Shown here: positions 27,801 through 35,045 of the stretch, piece by piece
Position numbering within the stretch: position 1 is the first letter of the stretch
How the letters are laid out: each line of letters opens with the position of its first letter
DNA from: Lachnospiraceae bacterium RM5
Lineage (GTDB): Bacteria; Bacillota; Clostridia; Lachnospirales; Lachnospiraceae
Direction: 5' to 3'
DNA length: 39,581 nt
Assembly: GCA_900110975.1 (NCBI GenBank)
Contig: FOFK01000006.1
Span: forward strand, 1-39,581
Position numbers and translations under genes: made by a program
The notes under the pieces: model-generated
Database searches by the model: none
Seen by the model: only the letters and a program-made list of their open reading frames with translations
What the model was told of the DNA's origin: nothing

Positions 27801-28479
27801 TGGACTTGTAACAGCAGTTGCATCCGGTATCGCAACGATTACTGTTACAACAGATGATGGTAATTATACAGCCTCATGCAATGTAACAGTATCAGATCCT
27901 GTAGATAATGATTTAGATGCACCTGTAGCATATGCAACATCAAATTCAAATCAGACTGTTAAAGTTTCATGGGAAGCAGTTGATGGTGCAACGTCTTATC
28001 AGCTTTATAAATACTTTGCAAGTTCTGGAGTAATTCAGAAATCCAAGGTTGTCACTGATACTTATGCTACATTTAGCGGATTAACAGCAGGAAAAACATA
28101 TAAATATATTGTTCAGGCTATCTCTGATACAGGATCTTCTAATAATGTAAATGGTTCATTTGCAGTTGATGCAATGGTTGGCAAGAAGAATGATACTTCA
28201 GTTGTACCTACAGCTTCATATAATTACAACAAAGGATGCTTAACTCTTTCATGGGATAAGGTCGATGGTGTTAGTACTTATTATGTTTATAAGTATTACA
28301 TGAAAACAAAAACTTTATCTTCACCTAAAGAAGTTTCAAAAAATTACGCAACATACTATACAGCTACTCCAGGAAAGACATATAGATATTTAGTGAGTAC
28401 AAAGAAATTCACAGATTCAGAACTTTCAGGATATAATGGAAAGGACTGCATCAGTGTAAACATTCCTACATTAGGATAG
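24832..28479 (+). CDS. Secreted multimodular GH13 alpha-amylase with Big_2 and CBM26 domains (amylase 4)
   Basis: This 1215-residue protein has a signal peptide (about 1-47) and a GH13 catalytic domain (about 60-650). The domain has YDYHGYHAYNF, region I DVVFNH (185-190), nucleophile D291 in AFRVDTVKH, acid/base E326 in MFGEV and D450 in VDSHD. It then has two adjacent Big_2 domains (676-754 and 762-841), a CBM26-like module (846-935) closely resembling that of amylase 1, a third Big_2 (940-1021) and the FN3 pair (1028-1215). The GH13 subfamily could not be fixed by eye. It differs from amylases 1-3, so the island combines at least three catalytic types. The ATG is preceded by GGAAGG at a long distance (15 nt), a weak site, and by the terminator at 24733. 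Confidence 0.92.
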   Translation: MKSFSKKLLKTASAYILSTAILATSALSGFSPVAGIAKKAVNEVVAEASTADMLSSDDRGVIYANSRTDFRDETIYFLITTRFYDGDSTNNTTTSEDTKANNAKYNDCSWRGDFAGLIDKLDYIKALGFTAIWITPVVQNNSGYDYHGYHAYNFNAVDYRYESNGIDYQTLIDAVHAKGMKIIQDVVFNHTCNWGEEGLNALGGDSLGTQLSSDVYSTRNQVVMNGTGDPLNIFHHNGFCGGGDWDNFEAQRKTIADDCFDLNTENPVVYNYLVDAYKKYIDMGVDAFRVDTVKHISRLTLNTAILPDLVEEAESNGNDNFYMFGEVCTKGHDVWYRDAPPISTCFYTWDNDASYKSLWSSTDESVNTELVATHYTDHADTSNQPTSTNAFLNGNSYHTPDYSNKSAMDVIDFQMHWSFNNASSAFSTALNEDQYFNDSTWNVVYVDSHDYAPDNCQTTRYTGGTDAWAENLSLMFTFRGIPCVYYGSEVEFKAGYPIDVGPNSPLEETGRAYYGDYLEGNVDTTDFTEFGNLSGNVETTLKKDLSQHIMRLNRIRQAVPALRKGQYSTDGCSGNLSFKRRYTDATTDSFALVAISGSSTFTDIPNGTYVDAVTGDIQTVTNNTLTANVSGTANMKVYVLNTTLTPAPGRVIPNGTYLTDGGTAEIIDNGDVDVVEPTSVTLSDSSVSVKEALTTTITATVLPENASKKTVTWTSSDNSVATVSGGVITGVSVGTAVITAKTSNGLTATCNVTVTENTDIVKPTSITLDNTNLTVLQRNSETLTATVLPANATNKTVTWSSSDSNIASVSGGVVTGVSAGTAVITATTSNGLSATCNVTVEANTDDLRIYFDNSSSWSTVNAYIWNNTTVVNNGSWPGNAMAYDSASGYYYIDVDTSAFDMIIFNNGSGTQTADLTIPTNGNNLYTYSSSAWSTYSPSVSVASVSLNQNTLALNTGDSSSLTATVLPTNATNKGVTWTSSKNSVATVDDNGLVTAVASGIATITVTTDDGNYTASCNVTVSDPVDNDLDAPVAYATSNSNQTVKVSWEAVDGATSYQLYKYFASSGVIQKSKVVTDTYATFSGLTAGKTYKYIVQAISDTGSSNNVNGSFAVDAMVGKKNDTSVVPTASYNYNKGCLTLSWDKVDGVSTYYVYKYYMKTKTLSSPKEVSKNYATYYTATPGKTYRYLVSTKKFTDSELSGYNGKDCISVNIPTLG
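27913..28476 (+). repeat. Shared C-terminal FN3-pair module, copy in amylase 4
   Basis: This encodes residues 1028-1215 and ends YNGKDCISVNIPTLG. It is nearly identical in DNA to the amylase 3 copy over the main part, but starts with the amylase 2 type NSNQTVKVSW. Confidence 0.92.
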
Positions 28480-28574
28480 GTGTTGGTAGATATTGGTAGT
28501 TATTGGTAGTTATTAGTACTTTGTTGATGGTTATTATAGCTATAGACATTTTATGGCTACGCATCAAAATAAAT

Positions 28575-28617
28575 AAGCTCACAATAGTCTTGAAATAGGC
28601 TATTGCGAGCTTTCTTC
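28575..28617 (+). terminator. Terminator of amylase 4
   Basis: AAGCTC-A-CAATAG (28575-28586) pairs with CTATTG-C-GAGCTT (28600-28612) apart from one mismatch, and a T/C-rich tract follows. It lies about 95 bp after the stop codon of amylase 4. Confidence 0.8.
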
Positions 28618-28623
28618 TTTCTT

Positions 28624-28676
28624 TATACATTCTATACATTCTATATTCTATACATTCTATATTCTATACATTCTAT
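28624..28676. repeat. TATACATTC short tandem repeat
   Basis: Repeats of TATACATTC and TATATTC units, about five copies in 53 bp. The 918-bp gap 28480-29397 consists of the amylase 4 terminator, this repeat, a very small ORF inside an inverted repeat, and a 53-bp dyad array. Confidence 0.7.
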
Positions 28677-28726
28677 TTTTTGCAAATTCCGTCATATACA
28701 TTACGCATTCCGTCATACATTACATC

Positions 28727-28759
28727 TCAAATGCCAAAAGTAGTATTAATTTGAGCCAT
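28727..28759 (-). CDS. Possible 10-codon small ORF with a perfect ribosome binding site
   Basis: On the minus strand AAGGAGG (complement of 28767-28773) stands seven bases before an ATG that reads MAQINTTFGI and then TGA. The ribosome binding site and the start codon both lie inside a potential hairpin (28753-28826), which could hide them. It may be a leader or signal peptide, the start of a decayed gene, or chance. I do not recognise the peptide, and no matching longer frame continues after the stop. Confidence 0.35.
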   Translation of the reverse strand: MAQINTTFGI

Positions 28760-28826
28760 TTGCAAACCTCCTTGGTATTGTTTTTGGGATTATTATAATT
28801 ATACCTTAAGGATGAGCAAATGGCTC
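28753..28826. repeat. Inverted repeat enclosing the small ORF start
   Basis: GAGCCATTTGC (28753-28763) is a perfect inverted copy of GCAAATGGCTC (28816-28826). A further five pairs (28769-28773 with 28808-28812) are possible. On the plus strand the right arm runs into TTTTATTT, so it could also act as a terminator in that direction. On the minus strand it would mask the ATG and AAGGAGG of the small ORF. Confidence 0.7.
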
Positions 28827-28876
28827 TTTTATTTAATTGTAATTTACACCATTATATGGCCGTGACCGTACAATAC

Positions 28877-29359
28877 GACTTGCTAGTACGAATAGAATGG
28901 CGAAAAGCAAAAATCTATTCGTACAATGTGACTTGCCAGTACGAATAAAATGACGAGAAATAAAAATCTATTCGTACTATGCGACTTGCCGGTACGAATA
29001 AAATGGCGAGAAATAAAAATCTATTCGTATAATACGACTTGCCAGTACGAATAAAAATGGCAAAAAATAAGAATCTATCCGTATAATGTGACTTGCCAGT
29101 ACGAATAGAATGGCGAGAAATAAAAATCTATTCGTACTATGCGACTTGCCGGTACGAATAAAATGGCGAGAAATAAAAATCTATTCGTATAATACGACTT
29201 GCCAGTACGAATAAAAATGGCAAAAAATAAGAATCTATCCGTATAATATGACTTGCCAGTACGAATAGAATGGCGAGAAATAAAAATCTATTCGTATAAT
29301 ATGACTTACCAGTACGAATAAAAATAGCGAAAAGCAAAAATCTATTCGTACTATGTGAC
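28877..29359. repeat. 53-54-bp tandem dyad array, nine copies, with 160-bp higher-order period
   Basis: Units begin with GACTT at 28877, 28930, 28983, 29036, 29090, 29143, 29196, 29250, 29303 and (partial) 29357. Each has arms TACGAATA and TATTCGTA, so each unit can form a hairpin. Three unit types follow one another in the same order (28930, 29090 and 29250 are of one type), giving a 160-bp super-repeat. Units are near-identical with no unique spacers, so this is not CRISPR. The same element lies inverted at 39492-39581. Confidence 0.9.
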
Positions 29360-29397
29360 TTGACAATTGTACACACCCTGGCTAGCCAGAATAAATA

Positions 29398-30021
29398 TCA
29401 ATTCTGTCCTTCTAATTCTTTTAATATTTCTTCCTTTAACTGCTCTGAATCTTTAGAACCTGTGCCATCAACACTTTTAGCGCCATCATTGTCTGCTTCA
29501 GCTCCAGCACTATTACCTGCTACAGCTCCAGCACTATTACCCGCTTCAGCTCCAGCACTATTACCTGCTCCAACTCCATCCCCAGCACTATCGTTCGCTT
29601 CAGCTACGTCATTATTTTCAGCTTCGCTTCCGGCTTTGCCATTTACAGCATCGTTTCCTTTAGCATCATTAGATTCACCTTCAGAACCATTTGCAGAAGC
29701 TTTCATTTTATAATTCACGATCCTTTTTTTCTCTGCTACATTATTATGACTGTCAACGGCAACATACTTAACCATCATATGCTCACCATCTGATAAAATA
29801 ATTTTGCTATCAACTATTACAGTTACTTCTTTATCTTTATTGTCAGAAACAGAGACATCTGCCAAAAGGACGACGTCATCATCGCCTTCATTATATACCA
29901 TTTCTTTTCCTTCAAAAGAAATAGCAGGCGCTTCCTTATCTTTTACCCTATCTTTTAAGAAACAAAAGCTCATAATTGCAATTGTACAAACAATTAAAAT
30001 AATATTTATTTTCCTATACAT
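29398..30021 (-). CDS. Membrane-anchored Ig-like (DUF5011-type) protein with Ala/Gly/Asn repeat tail
   Basis: The product (about 207 residues) has an N-terminal membrane anchor (about 5-22, hydrophobic after YRK), an Ig-like domain (about 30-105, from KEAPAISFEG to AEKKRIVNYK) that resembles DUF5011/HYR surface domains, and a low-complexity acidic tail with repeats of GNSAGAEA encoded by a 24-bp DNA repeat near 29505-29580. The start is placed at the ATG 30019-30021 because GGAAGG lies eight bases upstream. A GTG nine bases further up overlaps that site. It lies 14 bp after the CpsD-type kinase and closes the operon. It would extend into the cell wall, perhaps linking the polysaccharide machinery to the surface. 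Its function is unknown. Confidence 0.75.
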   Translation of the reverse strand: MYRKINIILIVCTIAIMSFCFLKDRVKDKEAPAISFEGKEMVYNEGDDDVVLLADVSVSDNKDKEVTVIVDSKIILSDGEHMMVKYVAVDSHNNVAEKKRIVNYKMKASANGSEGESNDAKGNDAVNGKAGSEAENNDVAEANDSAGDGVGAGNSAGAEAGNSAGAVAGNSAGAEADNDGAKSVDGTGSKDSEQLKEEILKELEGQN

Positions 30022-30035
30022 TAAATACACCTTCC

Positions 30036-30716
30036 TTATTGCTGTTTGCCATATTCTCCATAAACTCCGCCCTTATAAGAGATTTCTTTTGACTCAACCT
30101 TGTTAAATACTGCTCCAAGAATTTTGCAATTTGCCTTATTTAACTGAGCCTTCACTCTTCTAAGTGCTTTTGTACTTACTTCATCTTTTGCAACAACAAT
30201 AACTGTTCCATCACAATTTCTTCCGACAACAACCGCGTCAATTACCTTACCTACAGGCGGTGTATCAATAATAACGTAATCATATAATTTTCTAAGAAGA
30301 CCAAGCATATCCGCAAACTCTGCATTTTCAAGAAGTTCAACCGGATTTGGTGGCATTGGACCTGTTAAAATCATATCGAGATTTGGAATATTTGTATTGC
30401 ATAATACATTTTCCAATGCCTCATTTGAAACAAGATAATCCGTTAAACCTTTTACATCTCCCGGTATTTTATACCTTGCTAATGTTACTGAATTTCTAAG
30501 ATCTGCATCAATATAAATCGTTCTTCTTCCGGAAAACGCCAAAGTATAGGCAAGATTAAATGCCACAACCGATTTTCCTTCATTTGACTGGGTACTTGTA
30601 ACATCAATAACTTTTATGTCATTTCCACAGAAACTTAAATTTGCTCTTAGTCTTTTATAAGCTTCATCAGTAGACTTATTGTCAAAACCTTTTTTTACGA
30701 CCTCAATATATGGCAT
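30036..30716 (-). CDS. CpsD/CapB-type bacterial tyrosine kinase
   Basis: BY-kinases of this type work with a CpsC-type membrane partner and control the length and export of capsular polysaccharide through autophosphorylation of a tyrosine tail. The 226-residue protein has Walker A STQSNEGKS (41-49), Walker A' YIDADLR (68-74), Walker B YVIIDTPP (147-154) and a modest C-terminal tyrosine cluster (Y214, Y219, Y222). The start is the ATG that overlaps the stop of the CpsC gene (TAATG), with GGAGG eight bases upstream. A GTG nine bases before it lies in the Shine-Dalgarno and is rejected. The overlap implies translational coupling with its activator. Confidence 0.94.
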   Translation of the reverse strand: MPYIEVVKKGFDNKSTDEAYKRLRANLSFCGNDIKVIDVTSTQSNEGKSVVAFNLAYTLAFSGRRTIYIDADLRNSVTLARYKIPGDVKGLTDYLVSNEALENVLCNTNIPNLDMILTGPMPPNPVELLENAEFADMLGLLRKLYDYVIIDTPPVGKVIDAVVVGRNCDGTVIVVAKDEVSTKALRRVKAQLNKANCKILGAVFNKVESKEISYKGGVYGEYGKQQ

Positions 30717-31480
30717 TATTCCCACCTCCTCTTAATATCCATTATTTTTTTGATAACTGGATTTTGCTGCTTCTTCTTTCTGCCTTCAAGAGGAATAACA
30801 CCAAGAACACTGATTCCAAGCTTTCTTTCAATTTCTTTTGAACTTGAAATAGGATCACTTATGATAAATGATATTACAAAAAATACGATGGAAATAAATG
30901 CTCCCAAAACAACACCCACCTTTGCATAAAGGGATGTATCAGGGCTTGCAGGCTTTGATGCCACATTTCCTTCTTCTACAATATTTACAGATTCAACACC
31001 CATGATATTCCTTATCTGGCTTTTACTTACCTGACATACAGTATCTGCTATTTCCTTTGCAAGAATCGGTTTATTAGCCTTCGCTGTGATTTTTAAAATT
31101 CTTGTATCAGAAACATTCTCAACTGAAATCTTCTCTGCAAGTTCGTCTGCCTTCATATCAAGATTTAAATCTGATATTACCTGATCCATAACCGGCTCAC
31201 TTTTGATAAGCGCCATATAATCTTTTGTTAAATATGTACTTGATTGGAAATCAGAAATATCCAGCTGATATTTTGTGCTTCCATCTGCCTTATCCATAAT
31301 ATATATCTGTGTTGTTGATGAGAACTCCGGCGAAATTCTTAAATCTGCATAAGCATACATCAACGCTCCGCAAAATAACGCAAAACAAATTATGGTTATA
31401 GACCTTCTTAACAGGGCAAGAATCAGATCGATAACATCTATTTCTATGCCCTCTTTTTCAAACTCTTCATCGAAATCCAT
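30716..31480 (-). CDS. CpsC/Wzz-type polysaccharide chain-length and kinase-activating protein
   Basis: The 254-residue protein has the family layout: a short cytoplasmic N-terminus, TM1 (about 27-46), an extracytoplasmic region of some 140 residues, a proline-containing stretch before TM2 (SKPASPDTSLYAKVG, then about 187-208), and a basic cytoplasmic tail (RKKKQQNPVIKK). In Gram-positives such proteins activate the CpsD kinase through the tail and set polysaccharide length. It overlaps cpsD by one base and follows the CpsB-type phosphatase after 101 bp. Confidence 0.93.
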   Translation of the reverse strand: MDFDEEFEKEGIEIDVIDLILALLRRSITIICFALFCGALMYAYADLRISPEFSSTTQIYIMDKADGSTKYQLDISDFQSSTYLTKDYMALIKSEPVMDQVISDLNLDMKADELAEKISVENVSDTRILKITAKANKPILAKEIADTVCQVSKSQIRNIMGVESVNIVEEGNVASKPASPDTSLYAKVGVVLGAFISIVFFVISFIISDPISSSKEIERKLGISVLGVIPLEGRKKKQQNPVIKKIMDIKRRWE

Positions 31481-31581
31481 AGTTTCTCCCTTCCCAACTA
31501 TATTATATATTTTTGCTTTTCATTATATATTTTCTGCATTTACCATAATCAATTTTTATATATTGATTTCAAAATAAATAT

Positions 31582-32319
31582 TTATATGAGCTTATTTTCT
31601 ATCACCCTTTTAGGATTTTCTATCATAAGTTTTCTGATAGTATCATTATCAAATTTTTTCCTCAAAACGTTTAAACAACCTTCTATGTCAGGCGCTCTTC
31701 TTCCGGTGCTATGAGCATCCGTTGCAATAAAATCGATATAACCTTCTCTAATATATTTTAAAACTTTTCTACCTCTGAAAAATCCACCCTGTCCTGCAAC
31801 GCTTTTAGAATTCACCTGCATATATGCCCCGACGTTTCTAAGCTCCTCCATATTATCACGGCTGTTAAATACATTTTCATATCTTTCAACATGTGCAATA
31901 ATCGGCATAAATCCGGCATTTATTACATCAAGTACACCTTCTCTTATATACTTATATACATCACCCGGAGAAAATTCCATAAGCACATATCTCGAACCAG
32001 CCATCGTATTTATCTCGCCCGATAAAATTTTATCTACAACACCATAAGAATAATAAACTTCATTTCCTAAAAACATCTCAAAATCAGGATAATTCTTAAC
32101 AGCCATATCTTTTAATTTATAAAAATATTCATGTATAATTTCCTGATTTTCATCATACTTATCCACCTCATAATGTGGTGTGGCAACAATTTTTCTGACA
32201 CCCTGTTTATATGCCATATCAATCATTTTCATTGATACAGCTGAATTTGCAGCACCATCGTCCACATGAGGAATAACATGAGTATGAATATCTATAAATC
32301 CATTCTTTATATCTCTCAT
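31582..32319 (-). CDS. CpsB/YwqE-type PHP-family tyrosine-protein phosphatase
   Basis: This metal-dependent phosphatase of the PHP family removes phosphate from the tyrosine tail of CpsD-type kinases. The 245-residue protein has the metal ligands in DIHTHVIPHVDDG (H12, H14, H18, D20), ATPHYE (H49), an IIAHVERYE segment and the C-terminal FIATDAHST motif, all typical. It lies 80 bp after galE and just before the CpsC and CpsD genes, which gives the regulatory trio of capsule loci. The ribosome binding site (AAGGA, ten bases from the ATG) is modest. Confidence 0.95.
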   Translation of the reverse strand: MRDIKNGFIDIHTHVIPHVDDGAANSAVSMKMIDMAYKQGVRKIVATPHYEVDKYDENQEIIHEYFYKLKDMAVKNYPDFEMFLGNEVYYSYGVVDKILSGEINTMAGSRYVLMEFSPGDVYKYIREGVLDVINAGFMPIIAHVERYENVFNSRDNMEELRNVGAYMQVNSKSVAGQGGFFRGRKVLKYIREGYIDFIATDAHSTGRRAPDIEGCLNVLRKKFDNDTIRKLMIENPKRVIENKLI

Positions 32320-32399
32320 TTTTTATTTTCCTTCTACGCACTATCTTAACAGTCACTTTATAAAATTACATTTCCTCAGCAATAGCTAATTCCATGCAA

Positions 32400-33473
32400 T
32401 CAGTCTTTAAAACCCTTAGGGTTATTTTTCTGCCATCTCCATGAATCTTCGCACATTTTGCGGATATCCCTTGTAGCAACCCATCCAAGTTCTTCTTTTG
32501 CTTTTGAAGGATCACAATAACTTTCATCAATATCGCCAGGTCTTCTTTCCTTTATTTCATAAGGAATCTTAATATCGTTTGCTGCTTCAAAATTATTAAC
32601 GATATCAAGAACACTATATCCTGTACCTGTTCCAAGATTATATATATTAAGTCCTGCTTTTTCTTCTATCTTTTTAAGTGCCTTAACATGACCTATCGCA
32701 AGGTCAACCACGTGAATATAATCCCTAACGCCTGTGCCGTCATGGGTGTTATAATCATTTCCAAACACGCCAAGTTTTTCTAATTTTCCTACAGCAACCT
32801 GTGTAATATAAGGCATAAGATTATTTGGAATTCCATTTGGATCTTCACCTATCTTTCCACTTTCATGAGCTCCAATAGGATTAAAGTATCTAAGCAAAAT
32901 AATATTCCACTCATTATCTGAAGTATACATATCCATAAAAATCTGCTCTAACATAGACTTTGTCCATCCATATGGATTTGTAGGACTTCCCTTAGGGCAG
33001 TCTTCCTTAATTGGCACACTTTCCGGCACTCCGTAAACTGTTGCTGATGATGAGAAAATAATATTCTTACAATTTCTTTCGTCTAATACTTTAATAAGGT
33101 TTAAAGTACCACCTATATTGTTATTATAATATAACCAAGGTTTTGCAACTGATTCACCAACAGCTTTTAAACCTGCAAAATGTATGCAGGCATCTATTTT
33201 ATTTTCATCAAAAATCTTATTTAAAATAACTTCATCCCTGATGTCTCCCTTATAAAACTTAATTCTTTCATCCAGAGATTTATTGTTATCTGTGCTTTCT
33301 TTATTTTCAGGATTATTAAGATAATCAGATACTATTTCCTTAACTTTTTCCAAGGATTTTTCTGAAGAATTTGATAAATTATCAAGAACTACAACATCGT
33401 GTCCATTTTCTAAAAGTTCTACCAAAGTATGGCTTCCAATAAAGCCGGCTCCACCTGTAACTAAAACGTTCAT
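32400..33473 (-). CDS. galE: UDP-glucose 4-epimerase
   Basis: GalE interconverts UDP-glucose and UDP-galactose using tightly bound NAD, and supplies galactose units for surface polysaccharide or feeds galactose into glycolysis. The 357-residue protein starts with the Rossmann motif GGAGFIGSH (7-15) and has the catalytic SSSAT (141-145), Y168 and K172 in YGWTK, and the RYFNPIGAH and RRPGDI motifs. A short acidic/polar insertion (about 52-67) makes it slightly longer than usual. It is the first gene of the operon with the CpsB, CpsC and CpsD homologues. Its leader contains an A/T-only 12-bp hairpin (33500-33511 with 33520-33531). Confidence 0.97.
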   Translation of the reverse strand: MNVLVTGGAGFIGSHTLVELLENGHDVVVLDNLSNSSEKSLEKVKEIVSDYLNNPENKESTDNNKSLDERIKFYKGDIRDEVILNKIFDENKIDACIHFAGLKAVGESVAKPWLYYNNNIGGTLNLIKVLDERNCKNIIFSSSATVYGVPESVPIKEDCPKGSPTNPYGWTKSMLEQIFMDMYTSDNEWNIILLRYFNPIGAHESGKIGEDPNGIPNNLMPYITQVAVGKLEKLGVFGNDYNTHDGTGVRDYIHVVDLAIGHVKALKKIEEKAGLNIYNLGTGTGYSVLDIVNNFEAANDIKIPYEIKERRPGDIDESYCDPSKAKEELGWVATRDIRKMCEDSWRWQKNNPKGFKD

Positions 33474-33638
33474 ATCTGTTCCTTTCTTCTATACAAATAA
33501 AATTTATTATTTAGTGCAAAATAATAAATTTTCCCACTCCTATATTTTACAATAAATAACCGATTTATACCATATCTATGATAAAAAACTTCGAGAAAAA
33601 TACAGAATAAAACGTAGAGAAATACAGAGTAATGCAGA

Positions 33639-33679
33639 AAAATGCTAAGTCGCATTTATTTATCTACGACTTAGCATTT
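33639..33679 (-). terminator. Terminator of the MoxR/DUF58 operon
   Basis: AAATGCTAAGTCG (33640-33652) pairs perfectly with CGACTTAGCATTT (33667-33679) around a 14-base loop. On the minus strand the stem runs into TTTTTC. It lies about 65 bp beyond the stop of the gene at 33745. Confidence 0.88.
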
Positions 33680-33744
33680 ATACTAATTATAGCGATAAGA
33701 TTAATTTTACATTTTACCTTTTTGCATGATAACCATGCCCGATA

Positions 33745-35025
33745 CTACGCGTTTTCTTTTGCCGTCTGTACATGTTTTCTTGTCATCTCGTGATCTGAGT
33801 ATTTAGCCTCTTCATAAACTCCTGTTAATATGCGGTTCTTTGTGGACCCGGCACCATCATATTTGTTCATTACAAGCTTTATCTCAGTAGGTGTAAGACT
33901 GGCAGAAAGCGGAGTATTTGGATTATGCTTCTTAAAATTGTTGACCCTGTTAATGTAGTACCTTCTGATTTTCTCCGAATTTGAAAGGAAGAATGGTATC
34001 TTCAACTCAGAATCGTCAACAACTTCCAGGTTACTTTCCATCTTATTTATAGTTTCATCTGTGAGCTTAATTACTTCATCTTTAGATTTATTCGTCTTAC
34101 GAAGGTATGTTTTAATAAATCTGTAAATTACAATAATAAGTATTAATGTTATTGCAACAGCAATTGTTATAAGCATAAAATTATAAAAGAAATTTCCAAC
34201 TGCCGTATCACCGGAAGTTGTCTCCGTCTGCAATTCCGTGATTTTTCTGACGGTATCAGTCTGAGATGCAGCCTTTGTAGTTTCTTCCACTGTTGTTGCA
34301 ATTTCCTGTTTCTGAGGTTTTGCACTTGGAAACAGTCCAAAGAATAATTTTAATATCCATTTAAAGAATTTTCCAAAAATATTAAAATCGCTGTCCGTAA
34401 AAAATAAGTTTGTTACTAAAACTCCAAGAATTGCGATGAAATCAAAGAATAATACCATCACAAGATTTGTTGAATATGTATTTTTTACTTCCTGCGTGAA
34501 TTTCTCACCACTTCTTGTATATGCATAAAACCTGTCAAGATATTCCCTTGTATAGAAAAGAAGGAAAAATAAAACTCCTCCTATATACGCAAGGATGGTA
34601 AGTTCATCTGAGAAAAACATCATACTATGAACATATACCACGATAAATACTGCAATTGCAGCAAGGGGTATGTCCACATATATTTTTGTTCTTTCATTTA
34701 TCTCTATCTTCCAGAATCCCATGGCCATCATAAAATATGCAAATGCAATAACAGCCATAATTATTTTATCCATAATTACATATGGAAGTGCTATTGCAAT
34801 CGCAAACATTGCGATATAAATACCGAAAAAAATCAAAAGATTGGTCATATATTTTCTTGTAAGATAATCAACAATAACAAGAACTATTATATATACAAAT
34901 CCAAGCGGCCATGCCGAATGATTTCTCATAAAGATTTCATTAAAATAGGCAAAAATCAATATGGTAAAAAGTGCTAACATAGAAAGGTATGTGATTGTTC
35001 TGACAAGATTCATATTTTTCTCCAT
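33745..35025 (-). CDS. Polytopic membrane protein with DUF4129-like tail (TgpA-like, no transglutaminase domain)
   Basis: About 426 residues with seven or eight hydrophobic segments: six between about 9 and 160, one near 186-212, and one near 283-310. Between the last two lies a Thr/Glu-rich outer loop (about 236-282). The cytoplasmic tail contains EKIRRYYINRVNNF, ASLTPTEIKLVM and VYEEAKYS, in the order seen in DUF4129. In typical MoxR-DUF58 operons the third gene is a TgpA-like protein with a transglutaminase domain in this loop. Here the loop is too short to hold one, while a separate secreted transglutaminase-like gene lies across the divergent region (37598). The ATG at 35023-35025 is chosen because GGGAGG is eight bases upstream. 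The ATG two codons earlier is too close. Confidence 0.8.
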   Translation of the reverse strand: MEKNMNLVRTITYLSMLALFTILIFAYFNEIFMRNHSAWPLGFVYIIVLVIVDYLTRKYMTNLLIFFGIYIAMFAIAIALPYVIMDKIIMAVIAFAYFMMAMGFWKIEINERTKIYVDIPLAAIAVFIVVYVHSMMFFSDELTILAYIGGVLFFLLFYTREYLDRFYAYTRSGEKFTQEVKNTYSTNLVMVLFFDFIAILGVLVTNLFFTDSDFNIFGKFFKWILKLFFGLFPSAKPQKQEIATTVEETTKAASQTDTVRKITELQTETTSGDTAVGNFFYNFMLITIAVAITLILIIVIYRFIKTYLRKTNKSKDEVIKLTDETINKMESNLEVVDDSELKIPFFLSNSEKIRRYYINRVNNFKKHNPNTPLSASLTPTEIKLVMNKYDGAGSTKNRILTGVYEEAKYSDHEMTRKHVQTAKENA

Positions 35026-35045
35026 AGTCATTACCTCCCTGTAAA

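Noticed and set aside
12427-28479. Cell-wall anchor signals (LPXTG, SLH) on the amylases
   Set aside because: All four C-termini end in an FN3-like strand. No LPXTG-plus-helix tail or SLH repeats are present.
28753-28826. Insertion sequence or MITE remnant
   Set aside because: The inverted repeat has 11-bp arms, but no flanking target duplication or transposase fragment was seen.
28877-29359. CRISPR array
   Set aside because: The regular 53-bp spacing looks CRISPR-like, but the whole unit is repeated, there are no unique spacers, and no cas genes are in the window.
29137-29376. 79-residue minus-strand hydrophobic reading frame
   Set aside because: It is a translation of the 53-bp tandem repeat. 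The pattern (LASHIIRIDSYF) repeats with the DNA, and no ribosome binding site was seen.
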